Of a stretch of 64,000 bases of DNA, positions 34,808 to 43,977 are shown one piece after another. The stretch lies in NCBI RefSeq assembly GCF_025909975.1, contig NZ_JAPCIO010000006.1, positions 124,001 to 188,000 of the forward strand, written 5' to 3'. The notes below the pieces were generated by a model, which saw only the letters and a program-made list of their open reading frames with translations, ran no database searches and was not told the DNA's origin. Within the stretch, counting starts at the first letter, position 1. Each line of letters begins with the position of its first letter. Origin of the DNA: Flavobacterium lacisediminis (GTDB lineage Bacteria; Bacteroidota; Bacteroidia; Flavobacteriales; Flavobacteriaceae). A program made the position numbers and the translations under genes.

Positions 34808-34840
34808 TTTGAAACCGATTTTATATAAGTTGTACCTTGC
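34808..34840 (+). promoter_or_regulatory. Promoter TTTG-N21-TACCTTGC
   Basis: TTTG at 34808-34811 and a near-consensus TACCTTGC at 34833-34840 are 21 bp apart, the normal -33/-7 spacing in Bacteroidota, 15 bp before the hydrolase ATG. Confidence 0.45.
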
Positions 34841-34855
34841 ATAAAATTTTACAAC

Positions 34856-35719
34856 ATGCCCAAGAAGAAACAAAAGCAATCTCAAGTTATAGAAATTCCT
34901 AAAGCTATATTGTTTACAGCAAAATTATTGCAAGCGGTTTCTCCCTCGCTTACAACTAAATTTGCAGCCAAACTTTTTACAACACCCATACGACATAAAT
35001 TACCGAAGCGTGAACTACATATGGAACGCGATAGTATTCAAAAGAGTATTGTTATTCCGGAAATCCAGAAAGAAATTGTGGTTTATGAGTATGGTAAAAG
35101 TGATAAAAAAGTACTTTTAGTTCATGGTTGGTCTGGAAGAGGAACACAATTGGTGAAAATTGCTGATGAATTGCTAAAAACGGGTTACATGACCATTAGT
35201 TTTGATGCGCCAGCACACGGGAAATCAAAAGGCAATTCGTCAATTATGATTGAATTTATTGCTTCTATTTTAGAAATTGAAAAGCAGTATGGACCGTTTG
35301 AATTTGCTATTGGTCATTCACTTGGAGGTATGTCGGTTTTGAATGCTATTAAACAAAATCTTCAAGTTAAAAAAGCAGTAATTATTGGAAGTGGCGATAT
35401 CATTCAAGATATTATTGATGATTTCATTAGTAAACTACAACTAAAACCTGAATTCGGAATCAAATTAAGAAATCATTTTGAAGCAAAATTTGGTGGAAAA
35501 ATGGACGATTATTCCGCTTACAAAGCAGCAGAAAAAACCGAAATTCCTGTTTTGATTATTCACGATAAAGATGACAATGATGTTTCTGTAAAAGCTGCTT
35601 ATAATATTCAAAAACATTTGAAACAATCTGAAATCATGATAACCGAAGGTTTAGGTCATCGTAAGATTTTAGGTGATGAAAATGTAATTCAAAAAGTAAA
35701 AGAATTTATTACAAAATAA
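34856..35719 (+). CDS. Alpha/beta-fold hydrolase
   Basis: 287 residues. VLLVHGWSGRGTQL supplies the oxyanion-hole region, AIGHSLGGMSVL the nucleophile elbow (Ser in GHSLGG, about 147), LIIHDKDDNDVSV the probable acid (Asp, about 242) and ITEGLGHRKIL the catalytic His (about 261). The N-terminus is basic (MPKKKQKQ) without a signal peptide, so it is cytoplasmic or peripheral. Substrate unknown. It is monocistronic. Confidence 0.88.
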   Translation: MPKKKQKQSQVIEIPKAILFTAKLLQAVSPSLTTKFAAKLFTTPIRHKLPKRELHMERDSIQKSIVIPEIQKEIVVYEYGKSDKKVLLVHGWSGRGTQLVKIADELLKTGYMTISFDAPAHGKSKGNSSIMIEFIASILEIEKQYGPFEFAIGHSLGGMSVLNAIKQNLQVKKAVIIGSGDIIQDIIDDFISKLQLKPEFGIKLRNHFEAKFGGKMDDYSAYKAAEKTEIPVLIIHDKDDNDVSVKAAYNIQKHLKQSEIMITEGLGHRKILGDENVIQKVKEFITK

Positions 35720-35720
35720 A

Positions 35721-35752
35721 AAAAAGTCCTTCGAATGAAGGACTTTTTTTTA
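35721..35752. terminator. Bidirectional intrinsic terminator
   Basis: AAAAAGTCCTTC (35721-35732) pairs with GAAGGACTTTTT (35737-35748), loop GAAT, between convergent genes; A and T runs on both sides. Confidence 0.88.
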
Positions 35753-35754
35753 TT

Positions 35755-36480
35755 TTAGAAGTTAGGTGATAAATTGTATTTTTTATAGAAGTTATCTAGC
35801 GCTTCCAATACTTCATCTTCTGTATCAACTACTTTAATTAAGTTCATGTCTTCTGGATTGGCATTTTTCATTTTGTCAATCATCACAGTTTTAATCCAAT
35901 CTAATAAACCTGACCAAAATTCGGTTCCTACCAAAATAATAGGGAATTTTCCAATTTTCTTAGTTTGAATCAATGTTACTGCTTCGAATAATTCATCTAA
36001 TGTTCCAAAACCTCCTGGCATTACCACGAAACCTTGTGAATATTTTACAAACATTACTTTTCTCACGAAGAAGTAATCAAAGTTTAAGTTTTTATCTTTA
36101 TCGATATACGGATTAAAGTGTTGTTCAAAAGGCAATTCGATATTTAAACCAACCGAAATTCCACCTCCATAATGAGCTCCTTTGTTTCCTGCTTCCATGA
36201 TTCCAGGACCACCACCCGTAATTACACCATAACCAGCTTTACTGATTTTAAAAGCAATTTTTTCCGCTAATAAATAGTTTTTATCCTCAGGTTTTGTTCT
36301 TGCCGAACCAAAAATAGATACACAAGGACCTATTCTTCCCATTGATTCATATCCATTTACAAACTCAGACATGATTTTAAAAATTGCCCAAGAATCGTTT
36401 GATCGTATTTCGTTCCAAGTCTTTTGTTTGAATTTTTCTTGAATTCTGTGATCTTCGTTTTCGTATTGATCTGCTGCCAT
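35755..36480 (-). CDS. LOG-family protein (TIGR00730-type)
   Basis: 241 residues with the Rossmann-type lysine-decarboxylase-like fold: SIFGSARTKPED near 55, GVITGGGPGIMEAGNKGA and the hallmark PGGFGTLDELFEAVTLIQ (about 160-177; PGGxGTxxE motif). Proteins of this group hydrolyse nucleoside 5'-monophosphates to ribose 5-phosphate and free base, including cytokinin ribotides; the true substrate here is unknown. It starts 32 bp after uvrA on the same strand and is probably co-transcribed with it. Confidence 0.9.
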   Translation of the reverse strand: MAADQYENEDHRIQEKFKQKTWNEIRSNDSWAIFKIMSEFVNGYESMGRIGPCVSIFGSARTKPEDKNYLLAEKIAFKISKAGYGVITGGGPGIMEAGNKGAHYGGGISVGLNIELPFEQHFNPYIDKDKNLNFDYFFVRKVMFVKYSQGFVVMPGGFGTLDELFEAVTLIQTKKIGKFPIILVGTEFWSGLLDWIKTVMIDKMKNANPEDMNLIKVVDTEDEVLEALDNFYKKYNLSPNF

Positions 36481-36512
36481 ATTCGTTTCGTTTTAATTTT
36501 TAAAAAAGCCTG

Positions 36513-39347
36513 CTAAGATAATTCTTTTTTCAAAAATTGGGCTGTGTAGCTTTTTTTATTTTTTATTATTTCTTCTGGAGTTCCTTTTGCGACAACTTCT
36601 CCACCGCCTTTTCCACCTTCGTACCCAATATCAATTACATAATCGGCTAATTTGACAACGTCTAAATTATGCTCGATAATTAATACGGTATTTCCTTTGT
36701 CAACCAAGACATTAATTACATCCATCAAAACACGAATGTCTTCAAAATGTAATCCTGTTGTGGGTTCGTCTAAAATATAAAAGGTGTTTCCTGTATCTTT
36801 TTTAGATAATTCAGTAGCAAGTTTAATACGTTGCGCTTCTCCTCCAGAAAGTGTTGTACTTTGTTGACCTAAAGTAATATAACCCAATCCAACATCTTGA
36901 ATCGTTTTGACTTTTCGATAGATTTTCGGAATATTTTCAAAGAATTCTACTGCTTCATCCACAGTCATATTCAATACATCCGAAATTGATTTTCCTTTGT
37001 AACGAATTTCCAATGTTTCTCTGTTGAATCGTTTTCCCATACAGGTTTCGCATTCCACATAAACATCAGGTAAGAAGCTCATTTCAATGGTTCTCACACC
37101 CGAACCTTCACAAGTTTCACAACGCCCGCCTTTTACGTTAAAACTAAATCTTCCTGGTTTATAACCACGAATCATCGCTTCTGGCGTTTGTGTGTATAAA
37201 CTTCTAATTTCTGAAAAAACATCGGTGTAAGTCGCTGGATTTGAACGCGGAGTTCTTCCAATCGGACTTTGATCAATGTCAATTACTTTATCAATATGTT
37301 CTAAACCTTCAATTTTCTTGTAAGGTTGTGGTTTTTTTACAGCATTGAAAAAATGGGCATTTAAAATAGGATACAATGTTTCATTAATCAATGTTGATTT
37401 TCCACTTCCAGAAACACCAGTCACGCAAACTAATTTTCCCAACGGAATTTCAATCGAAACATTTTTTAAATTATTTCCTGTTGCACCTGATAATTTGATG
37501 GATTTTCCATTGCCTTCTCTACGTGTTTTTGGCACTTCAATCTTCATTTTACCGTTTAAATATTGTGCGGTAATGGTATCTTCTTGTAATAGTTCTTTCG
37601 GTGTTCCTTTACTGATAATTTGTCCACCAAAACGACCTGCTTTCGGACCAATATCAATCACATAATCGGCACGTTCAATCATGTCTTTATCATGTTCAAC
37701 TACAATTACTGAATTTCCGATATCACGTAAACTTTCTAACGATTTTATCAAGCGTTCGTTGTCTCTTTGGTGCAAACCGATACTTGGTTCATCTAAAATA
37801 TATAAAACACCAACTAATTGCGAACCAATTTGCGTGGCCAATCGAATACGTTGCGCCTCACCACCAGAAAGCGATTTTGAACTTCGGTTTAGTGATAAAT
37901 AATTCAAACCAACATCTAACAAAAATTGTAGTCGAGCGGTAATCTCTTTAACAACCTCAACGGCTATAACTTTTTGTTTTTCAGATAAATGATTATCTAA
38001 ATCGGCAAACCATTCGGATAACTCGGCAATATCCATTTGAACTAATTCGCCGATATTTTTTCCGTTTAATTTGAAATATAAAGATTCTTTTCTCAATCGT
38101 GTTCCTTCACATTCTGGACAATCATTTTCGTCCATAAATTCTTTTGCCCAACGCTTAATACTTGCTGAATCGGAATTATCGTATTGATTTTTGATAAAAT
38201 TTGAAATTCCTTCGAAATCGATTTTATAATCTTTAGTAATTCCCATAACCTTTGACACAACAGAGAATTTTTCGTTTCCTCCATACAAAATCATATCCAT
38301 TGCTTCCTGAGGAATATCTTCAATAGCATCGGTTATTTTGAAATCATATTTTTGAGCAATTATTTCCAATTGCTTGAAAATCCAAGAACTTTTATATTCT
38401 CCCAAAGGTGCAAAACCACCATTTTTAATTGATGATTTCGGATTCGGAATAATTTTCTGTAAATTGATTTCATTCACAGTTCCTAATCCGTTACAACACG
38501 GACAAGCTCCTTTTGGAGAATTGAATGAAAAGTTATTTGGTTCAGGATTTGGATATGAAATTCCAGAAGACGGACACATCAAATTACGGCTGTAAAAGCG
38601 TACTTCTTGACTTTCTTGTTCAATCACCATCATCACATCATCACCATGGTACATAGCGGTTTTGATACTTTCCGATAAACGTTTGTCGGTATCTTCTTCG
38701 GTATCAATTGCCATTCTATCAATAACAATTTCGATATCGTGTGTTTTATAACGATCGACTTTCATGCCAAATTCTAAATCCCGAATTTGACCATTTACAC
38801 GAACTTTTAAGAAACCTTGCTTGGCAATTTGCTCAAATAATTCGCGATAATGTCCTTTACGAGAACGAACAACTGGAGCTAAAATATTAATGCGTTTTCC
38901 ATTAAAATCTTCTAAAATCAACTGCTTTATTTGGTCATCCGAATACGAAACCATTTTTTCGCCCGTATTAAAACTGAAAGCATCAGCTCCTCTTGCATAC
39001 AACAAACGTAAGAAATCGTAAATTTCTGTAATAGTTCCAACAGTTGAACGAGGTGATTTACTTGTTGTTTTTTGCTCAATCGCAATCACAGGTGAAAGTC
39101 CGTCGATTTTATCTACATCTGGACGTTCTAATCCACCAAGAAATTGTCGAGCGTAAGCAGAGAACGTTTCGATATATCTTCGTTGTCCTTCAGCATAAAT
39201 CGTATCAAAAGCCAATGACGATTTTCCGGAACCTGATAAACCAGTAATAACCACTAGTTTTTCACGCGGAATAGATACATCAATATTTTTAAGATTATGG
39301 GCTCTAGCACCAATAATTTCGATAGTTTCTTCTGTTGTGTGTTGCAT
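36513..39347 (-). CDS. uvrA: Excinuclease ABC subunit UvrA
   Basis: 944 residues. Two ABC ATPase modules with Walker [24 protein letters not shown] near the N-terminus and [17 protein letters not shown] at about 640; each signature reads [12 protein letters not shown] or [12 protein letters not shown]. Zinc-binding CxxC pairs include [16 protein letters not shown] and CETCEGSG. It recognises DNA damage in nucleotide excision repair together with UvrB. ATG 39347 is preferred over 39359, which lies only 4 bp from the promoter element. Confidence 0.97.
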   Translation of the reverse strand: MQHTTEETIEIIGARAHNLKNIDVSIPREKLVVITGLSGSGKSSLAFDTIYAEGQRRYIETFSAYARQFLGGLERPDVDKIDGLSPVIAIEQKTTSKSPRSTVGTITEIYDFLRLLYARGADAFSFNTGEKMVSYSDDQIKQLILEDFNGKRINILAPVVRSRKGHYRELFEQIAKQGFLKVRVNGQIRDLEFGMKVDRYKTHDIEIVIDRMAIDTEEDTDKRLSESIKTAMYHGDDVMMVIEQESQEVRFYSRNLMCPSSGISYPNPEPNNFSFNSPKGACPCCNGLGTVNEINLQKIIPNPKSSIKNGGFAPLGEYKSSWIFKQLEIIAQKYDFKITDAIEDIPQEAMDMILYGGNEKFSVVSKVMGITKDYKIDFEGISNFIKNQYDNSDSASIKRWAKEFMDENDCPECEGTRLRKESLYFKLNGKNIGELVQMDIAELSEWFADLDNHLSEKQKVIAVEVVKEITARLQFLLDVGLNYLSLNRSSKSLSGGEAQRIRLATQIGSQLVGVLYILDEPSIGLHQRDNERLIKSLESLRDIGNSVIVVEHDKDMIERADYVIDIGPKAGRFGGQIISKGTPKELLQEDTITAQYLNGKMKIEVPKTRREGNGKSIKLSGATGNNLKNVSIEIPLGKLVCVTGVSGSGKSTLINETLYPILNAHFFNAVKKPQPYKKIEGLEHIDKVIDIDQSPIGRTPRSNPATYTDVFSEIRSLYTQTPEAMIRGYKPGRFSFNVKGGRCETCEGSGVRTIEMSFLPDVYVECETCMGKRFNRETLEIRYKGKSISDVLNMTVDEAVEFFENIPKIYRKVKTIQDVGLGYITLGQQSTTLSGGEAQRIKLATELSKKDTGNTFYILDEPTTGLHFEDIRVLMDVINVLVDKGNTVLIIEHNLDVVKLADYVIDIGYEGGKGGGEVVAKGTPEEIIKNKKSYTAQFLKKELS

Positions 39348-39363
39348 AATTTTTGGCAAAACG

Positions 39364-39371
39364 CAAAGATA
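39364..39371 (-). promoter_or_regulatory. -7 promoter element TATCTTTG of uvrA
   Basis: Exact TAnnTTTG match on the minus strand, 16 bp from ATG 39347; it fixes the start and predicts a very short leader. No SOS box was recognised. Confidence 0.5.
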
Positions 39372-39432
39372 CTGATTTTAGTGCGAAAATTTAGGTTGAA
39401 GTAAGAATAAGAATTTGTTAAATAAAGACCTT

Positions 39433-41250
39433 TTATTCAATAATCATGGATTTCAAACGATGTCTATATTTTTCTAAAATTAATTGTTTGTACATAAAAC
39501 CAAGAAAAATTCCGTTTTTCAGCACTGGTAAAACTTTACATTCAGAAGCATCAAATTTATCCATGATGGTTTCAAGTGTTTCATCATAAAAGATAATTTC
39601 TTTGGGTTGTTGCATGATTTCTTCAACAGCTGTATATTTTACTTTGAATTGAGAGAAAACAATTGGTCGAATTTCATCCAAATGAATAAGTCCAAGTAGT
39701 TTGTTTTTTTCGTCTAAAACAGGAAAAATATGTTCATCAGATTCTTGAATTTTTTGAACCAATTCCTCTAAACTATTACTCAAAGAAATAGCTTTAAAAT
39801 CGGTTTGAATAAGTTTAGAAACATCAATAGAATTTAAAATATTGGTATCGCGGTTATCGGTAAAAACTTCGCCTTTATCTGCTAAATTTTTAATATCAAA
39901 CGAATACGGCTCAAAACGTTTAGAAATGGCAAAACTTACCGAAGACACAATCATTAAAGGAACCATCAAATTATAACCGCCAGTAATTTCAGCAATTAAG
40001 AAAATTGCAGTTAACGGCGCATGAAATAATCCACTTAGTATTCCTGCCATTCCAACTAAAGTAAAATTCCCAACAGGAAGTTTTGTAAACCCTATTAAAT
40101 TAAAAAATGTTGCCACCGAAAATCCCAAATAAGAACCCACAAATAGTGATGGTGCAAAATTACCTCCATTTCCACCGGCTCCTAATGTTAAACTAGTTGC
40201 ATACACTTTGATTAACATCGTTAAACTAACAAAAATCAACAAAATCCAGGATGAATCTTGAAAGCGTTCAAAAACTGTATTTTGCACTAATTTTCCAGAT
40301 TGATTGTCGGCTAAAAGTTTAATGCTTTCATATCCTTCTCCAAAAAGTGATGGAAAAAAGAAAATCAAAATCCCTAAAATTCCCGCTCCAAACAATGCTT
40401 TGTTAATGTAATTGAACCTTAATCTTGCAAAAAAATGTTCGATTTTTCGGAATGTTCTGGCATAATTTATCGAGACAAATCCGCTTAAAACACCTAATAA
40501 AATATAATAAGGTAAATTATGAAAATCAAAAAACTGTACCTTTTTAAAGGAGAATAAAATGGTATCGTTCAAAACTATTGTAGAAATTAAAGCTCCAGTA
40601 GCAGCACTAATCATAATTGGAATAAATGCCGTAATACTAATCTCGGCTAAAACTACTTCAATAGCAAATAAAACACCTGCAATTGGTGCGTTAAAAGCAG
40701 CTCCAATTCCGGCGGCAACTCCACATGCTAATAACAGCGTTCTATCTTTATAACTTAGTCTATAATTTTGTGCATAATTACTTCCAAAAGCTGCTCCAGT
40801 AATTGTAATGGGTGATTCTAAACCTGCGCTTCCGCCCATACCAACGGTAAACGAACTTGTAATTATTTGAGCAAACATTTGCTTTCTAGGCATAATACCT
40901 CGCTTTTTAGCAACGGCATACATAATTTGCGAAGTTCCTTTTTCTATAGAACCATCTAACACTTTTTTAATAATAATTACTGTGATGATAATTCCGATGA
41001 TTGGTAAAGTACTATTACTAAAAGGAAGGTGAAGTATATCATCTAATTTTTGGGACGATTTAAAAACCCAATGCGCAAAAGTTTTCAGAATAATTACCGC
41101 CAAAGCAGAAGAAATCCCTACTAAAACACACGATAAATAAATAAACTGACGTGGTGTAAGTAACGATTTCAAAAGAAAAATAAACTGTTCTAAACGTCTA
41201 AAATTCTTATGAACTAAGTTTTTAAAAGAAAACGTTTTTTTTCTTGGCAT
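39433..41250 (-). CDS. CLC-family chloride channel/transporter with C-terminal CBS domains
   Basis: 605 residues. The membrane domain has the ion-filter motifs GMGGSAGLESP (gating-glutamate position E145), AAFNAPIAGVLFAIEVV and GAGGNGGNFAPSLFVG. Where E. coli ClcA has the proton-pathway Glu203, this protein has Val199, as in the known chloride channels; this suggests channel-like or uncoupled transport, by inference. Residues about 480-605 hold two CBS domains (IFPVLDEKNKLLGLIHLDEI; VLPVLKNGIFLGFMY), which may bind nucleotides. A TAATTTCG element (41268-41275) is a possible promoter. It is preceded by acpH on the same strand. Confidence 0.93.
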   Translation of the reverse strand: MPRKKTFSFKNLVHKNFRRLEQFIFLLKSLLTPRQFIYLSCVLVGISSALAVIILKTFAHWVFKSSQKLDDILHLPFSNSTLPIIGIIITVIIIKKVLDGSIEKGTSQIMYAVAKKRGIMPRKQMFAQIITSSFTVGMGGSAGLESPITITGAAFGSNYAQNYRLSYKDRTLLLACGVAAGIGAAFNAPIAGVLFAIEVVLAEISITAFIPIMISAATGALISTIVLNDTILFSFKKVQFFDFHNLPYYILLGVLSGFVSINYARTFRKIEHFFARLRFNYINKALFGAGILGILIFFFPSLFGEGYESIKLLADNQSGKLVQNTVFERFQDSSWILLIFVSLTMLIKVYATSLTLGAGGNGGNFAPSLFVGSYLGFSVATFFNLIGFTKLPVGNFTLVGMAGILSGLFHAPLTAIFLIAEITGGYNLMVPLMIVSSVSFAISKRFEPYSFDIKNLADKGEVFTDNRDTNILNSIDVSKLIQTDFKAISLSNSLEELVQKIQESDEHIFPVLDEKNKLLGLIHLDEIRPIVFSQFKVKYTAVEEIMQQPKEIIFYDETLETIMDKFDASECKVLPVLKNGIFLGFMYKQLILEKYRHRLKSMIIE

Positions 41251-41299
41251 TATTTATGATTTAAATGCGAAATTAAGCTTTAAAATCAGAAGTTAAAAG

Positions 41300-41893
41300 C
41301 TATAGTTTATTTAGTTCGGTAATTTTCTGTTTACACGAAATTATTAATTCTTCAAAAAAAAGAAAAAACTCCGATTCAAATTCGGTATAAAAATCTTGTA
41401 ATTCCACAATAGCTTCTTGCATATTGGCTCTGTGCTTGGTTTTGTAATCCATCTGAAAAAGTATCATTTCTAGACCAGCAATAGTAGCATAACTCACAAA
41501 CCAATTTCTTGCAATCATATACGGCATCATTCCCTTAATTCTCTCAGTTAAAATATCGTAATTATCTTGTAATAATTGATAGAAATTGTCGGCATAATCA
41601 TCTAATTTTTCATCAGAAAACTTGCTCCAGTTTTTTGCTAAAAAGTGATCATACAAAATATCCATAATCACACCCGAATAATGTCCGTATTTTTCGTGCA
41701 AACGATGTTTACTTTGCCTATAAATAGGATGCATATCGGTAAAACTATCAATGTGGCGGTGCAATAAAATCCCTTTTTTAATTTCGGAATCGAACTTTTC
41801 ATAATCGTGACCTTTGATACTATCTGCCAAGAAATTCCCGATTTTTAGCAAATCGTTAGTTCCTGATAAGTAAATATGTGCGAGATAGTTCAT
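41300..41893 (-). CDS. acpH: Acyl carrier protein phosphodiesterase
   Basis: 197 residues. The opening MNYLAHIYLSGTNDLLKIGNFLADSIKG and the histidine-rich block LHRHIDSFTDMHP, with YSGVIMDILYDHFLAKNW, match AcpH (DUF479, HD-like), which removes the 4'-phosphopantetheine group from holo-ACP. This is the normal length. It is on the minus strand 49 bp upstream of the CLC gene, divergent from glmM. Confidence 0.9.
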   Translation of the reverse strand: MNYLAHIYLSGTNDLLKIGNFLADSIKGHDYEKFDSEIKKGILLHRHIDSFTDMHPIYRQSKHRLHEKYGHYSGVIMDILYDHFLAKNWSKFSDEKLDDYADNFYQLLQDNYDILTERIKGMMPYMIARNWFVSYATIAGLEMILFQMDYKTKHRANMQEAIVELQDFYTEFESEFFLFFEELIISCKQKITELNKL

Positions 41894-41929
41894 TTTTTAT
41901 GTGTTCTTTTTGTAAATATATAAAAAAAT

Positions 41930-41952
41930 CTTTGCGTCTTTGCGTCTTTGCG
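41930..41952 (+). repeat. CTTTGCG tandem repeat
   Basis: Three consecutive CTTTGCGT-type heptamer/octamer units (CTTTGCGT CTTTGCGT CTTTGCG) lie in the acpH-glmM gap, immediately upstream of the glmM -7 element. Related copies occur at 16922-16959 and 57433-57524. Confidence 0.65.
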
Positions 41953-41964
41953 AGCTACATCTTT

Positions 41965-41972
41965 TATATTTG
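41965..41972 (+). promoter_or_regulatory. -7 promoter element TATATTTG of glmM
   Basis: Exact TAnnTTTG match, 22 bp before ATG 41995; it excludes the longer frame beginning at 41878. Confidence 0.55.
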
Positions 41973-41994
41973 TATTTCAAAATTAAAACTACAC

Positions 41995-43392
41995 ATGACA
42001 TTAATAAAATCAATATCAGGAATTCGTGGCACAATTGGTGGTGCGGTTGGCGACAATTTAACTCCAGTTGATGCTGTAAAATTTGCATCAGCTTACGGTT
42101 CGTTTTTAAAAATAAGACACGCTTCAAAAGGTAACGAACGATTAAAGGTAGTTATTGGAAGAGATGCTCGAATTTCGGGACCAATGATTCACAATTTAGT
42201 AATGAATACATTAGTTGGACTAGGAATCGATGTAATAGATTTGGGCTTATCCACCACTCCAACAGTTGAAATTGCTGTTCCGCTTGAAAAAGCTGATGGT
42301 GGAATTATTTTAACGGCTTCACACAATCCAAAACAATGGAATGCTCTAAAATTATTAAACGAAAAAGGTGAATTTTTAAGTGGAAAAGAAGGCGAGTTAA
42401 TTTTAGAAATTGCCGAGAACGAAGCTTTTGATTTTTCGGATGTTGATAATTTAGGCGAAGTCATTGAAAACAATGCTTACATGGATATTCACATTGATGA
42501 AGTCCTAGAATTACCTTTGGTGGATGCTGATTTGGTAAAAACAAAGAAATTCAAAGTAGTAGTTGATGGTGTGAATTCATCGGGTGGAATTATTATTCCA
42601 AATCTACTAGAACAAATGGGAGTTGAAGTAGTAAAATTATACTGTGAACCAAACGGTCATTTTCCACACAATCCTGAACCTTTGAAAGAACATTTGGGTG
42701 ATATTTGTAAATTGGTTGTAGAAGAAAAAGCGGATTTCGGAATCGTGGTTGACCCAGATGTAGATAGATTAGCTTTTATTTCAAATGATGGTGAAATGTT
42801 TGGCGAAGAATATACTTTGGTAGCCGTTGCCGATTACGTTTTATCGAAAACTCCAGGAAATACCGTTTCTAATATGTCGTCTTCTCGTGCTTTGCGCGAT
42901 ATTACTGAAAAACATGGCGGAACCTACCAAGCAAGTGCTGTGGGTGAAGTTAATGTGGTGGAATTAATGAAGAAAAACAACGCTATAATTGGTGGAGAAG
43001 GAAATGGAGGAATCATTTATCCAGAATCACACTACGGAAGAGATAGTATGGTAGGTGTGGCTTTATTTTTGACTTATTTAGCGAATCAAGATAAAACCGT
43101 TGCTGAAATTAGAGCTTCATATCCGCAATATTACATGAGTAAAAATAAAATTGAACTAACACCTCAAATTGATGTAGACAATGTTTTAGCAACGTTAACT
43201 GAAAAATATAAATCGGAAAATATTACCACAATTGACGGAGTAAAAATCGATTTCCCAACAGAATGGGTACATTTGAGAAAATCTAACACTGAACCCATTA
43301 TTAGAATATATACAGAAGCACCGACACAATCAGAAGCTGATATTTTAGCCGAAAGATTTGTAAAGGAACTAAAAGAAATAGCAGGTATTTAA
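41995..43392 (+). CDS. glmM: Phosphoglucosamine mutase
   Basis: 465 residues of the alpha-D-phosphohexomutase family. SGIRGTIGG is at the N-terminus, the phosphoserine loop ILTASHNPKQWN at about 100, the metal loop DPDVDRLAF at about 250, sugar-binding GGEGNGGII at about 335, and the phosphate-binding RKSNTEPIIRIYTEA near the C-terminus. It converts glucosamine 6-phosphate to glucosamine 1-phosphate for UDP-GlcNAc; a phosphomannomutase role cannot be excluded from sequence alone. The upstream 39 residues of the open frame are not used. Confidence 0.9.
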   Translation: MTLIKSISGIRGTIGGAVGDNLTPVDAVKFASAYGSFLKIRHASKGNERLKVVIGRDARISGPMIHNLVMNTLVGLGIDVIDLGLSTTPTVEIAVPLEKADGGIILTASHNPKQWNALKLLNEKGEFLSGKEGELILEIAENEAFDFSDVDNLGEVIENNAYMDIHIDEVLELPLVDADLVKTKKFKVVVDGVNSSGGIIIPNLLEQMGVEVVKLYCEPNGHFPHNPEPLKEHLGDICKLVVEEKADFGIVVDPDVDRLAFISNDGEMFGEEYTLVAVADYVLSKTPGNTVSNMSSSRALRDITEKHGGTYQASAVGEVNVVELMKKNNAIIGGEGNGGIIYPESHYGRDSMVGVALFLTYLANQDKTVAEIRASYPQYYMSKNKIELTPQIDVDNVLATLTEKYKSENITTIDGVKIDFPTEWVHLRKSNTEPIIRIYTEAPTQSEADILAERFVKELKEIAGI

Positions 43393-43396
43393 AAAG

Positions 43397-43428
43397 AAAA
43401 AGGTCAGATTTAAAATCTGACCTTTTTT
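43397..43428. terminator. Bidirectional intrinsic terminator
   Basis: AAGGTCAGATTT (43400-43411) and AAATCTGACCTT (43413-43424) form an almost perfect palindrome, flanked by A and T runs, between convergent genes. Confidence 0.88.
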
Positions 43429-43429
43429 A

Positions 43430-43867
43430 TTATTTTCCTTTACCTCTACCATTATTGTTTTTGCCTTTTCCAGGATGACCATTCCCTTTTGATTTTGAAT
43501 TTACAGAAGCATTTCCTTTATTTTTTTTGTATTTGGTTTTATGAGAATAATTATAACGTTGAGGACTATCTCCATAAAAATCCAATTCAACTTGTGTGCT
43601 TCTTCCTAAATTAATCCCCACAAAAATTGACGGTACTTTTACACTCACTGCCCATTTTCCATTATTAAAATAAATATAAACACCCTTTTGTATATCGTAA
43701 TACATATTTTGATTTGGGAAGTAAATATGTCTGGTTTTAGCTCTATAGCCATGTGCTGGAGCCCAAGGTGGTGGTCCTTGTGAAAAAACTTCTGTTGGTA
43801 TTACCAACATAAATACTAAAATCAATACCCCAAAAAGCGTTGCTATTCTGTTCTTAATCGTTTTCAT
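43430..43867 (-). CDS. Secreted basic hypothetical protein
   Basis: 145 residues. Signal peptide ends near PTEVFSQ; the mature part starts with proline-rich GPPPWAPAHGYRAKTR, has an aromatic IYFPNQNMYYDIQKGVYIYFNNGKWAV section, and ends in a Lys/Gly/Asn-rich low-complexity tail (GNGHPGKGKNNNGRGKGK). Similar proteins are present in many Flavobacteriaceae, function unknown. The basic tail could bind anionic surfaces or nucleic acids, but this is guesswork. It is monocistronic. Confidence 0.75.
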   Translation of the reverse strand: MKTIKNRIATLFGVLILVFMLVIPTEVFSQGPPPWAPAHGYRAKTRHIYFPNQNMYYDIQKGVYIYFNNGKWAVSVKVPSIFVGINLGRSTQVELDFYGDSPQRYNYSHKTKYKKNKGNASVNSKSKGNGHPGKGKNNNGRGKGK

Positions 43868-43977
43868 TATATTAAATTTTAATAGTTACTTACTAGTTAT
43901 AAACAATAATACTGCCAAAAATCAAGTATAACTAGTAATTTAACTTGTTTTAACATCTTCAACAAAGAAAAAAAATA

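Noticed and set aside
41878..41994. Upstream extension of glmM
   Set aside because: It contains the CTTTGCG repeat and the -7 element; the family start MTLIKSISGIRG is at 41995.
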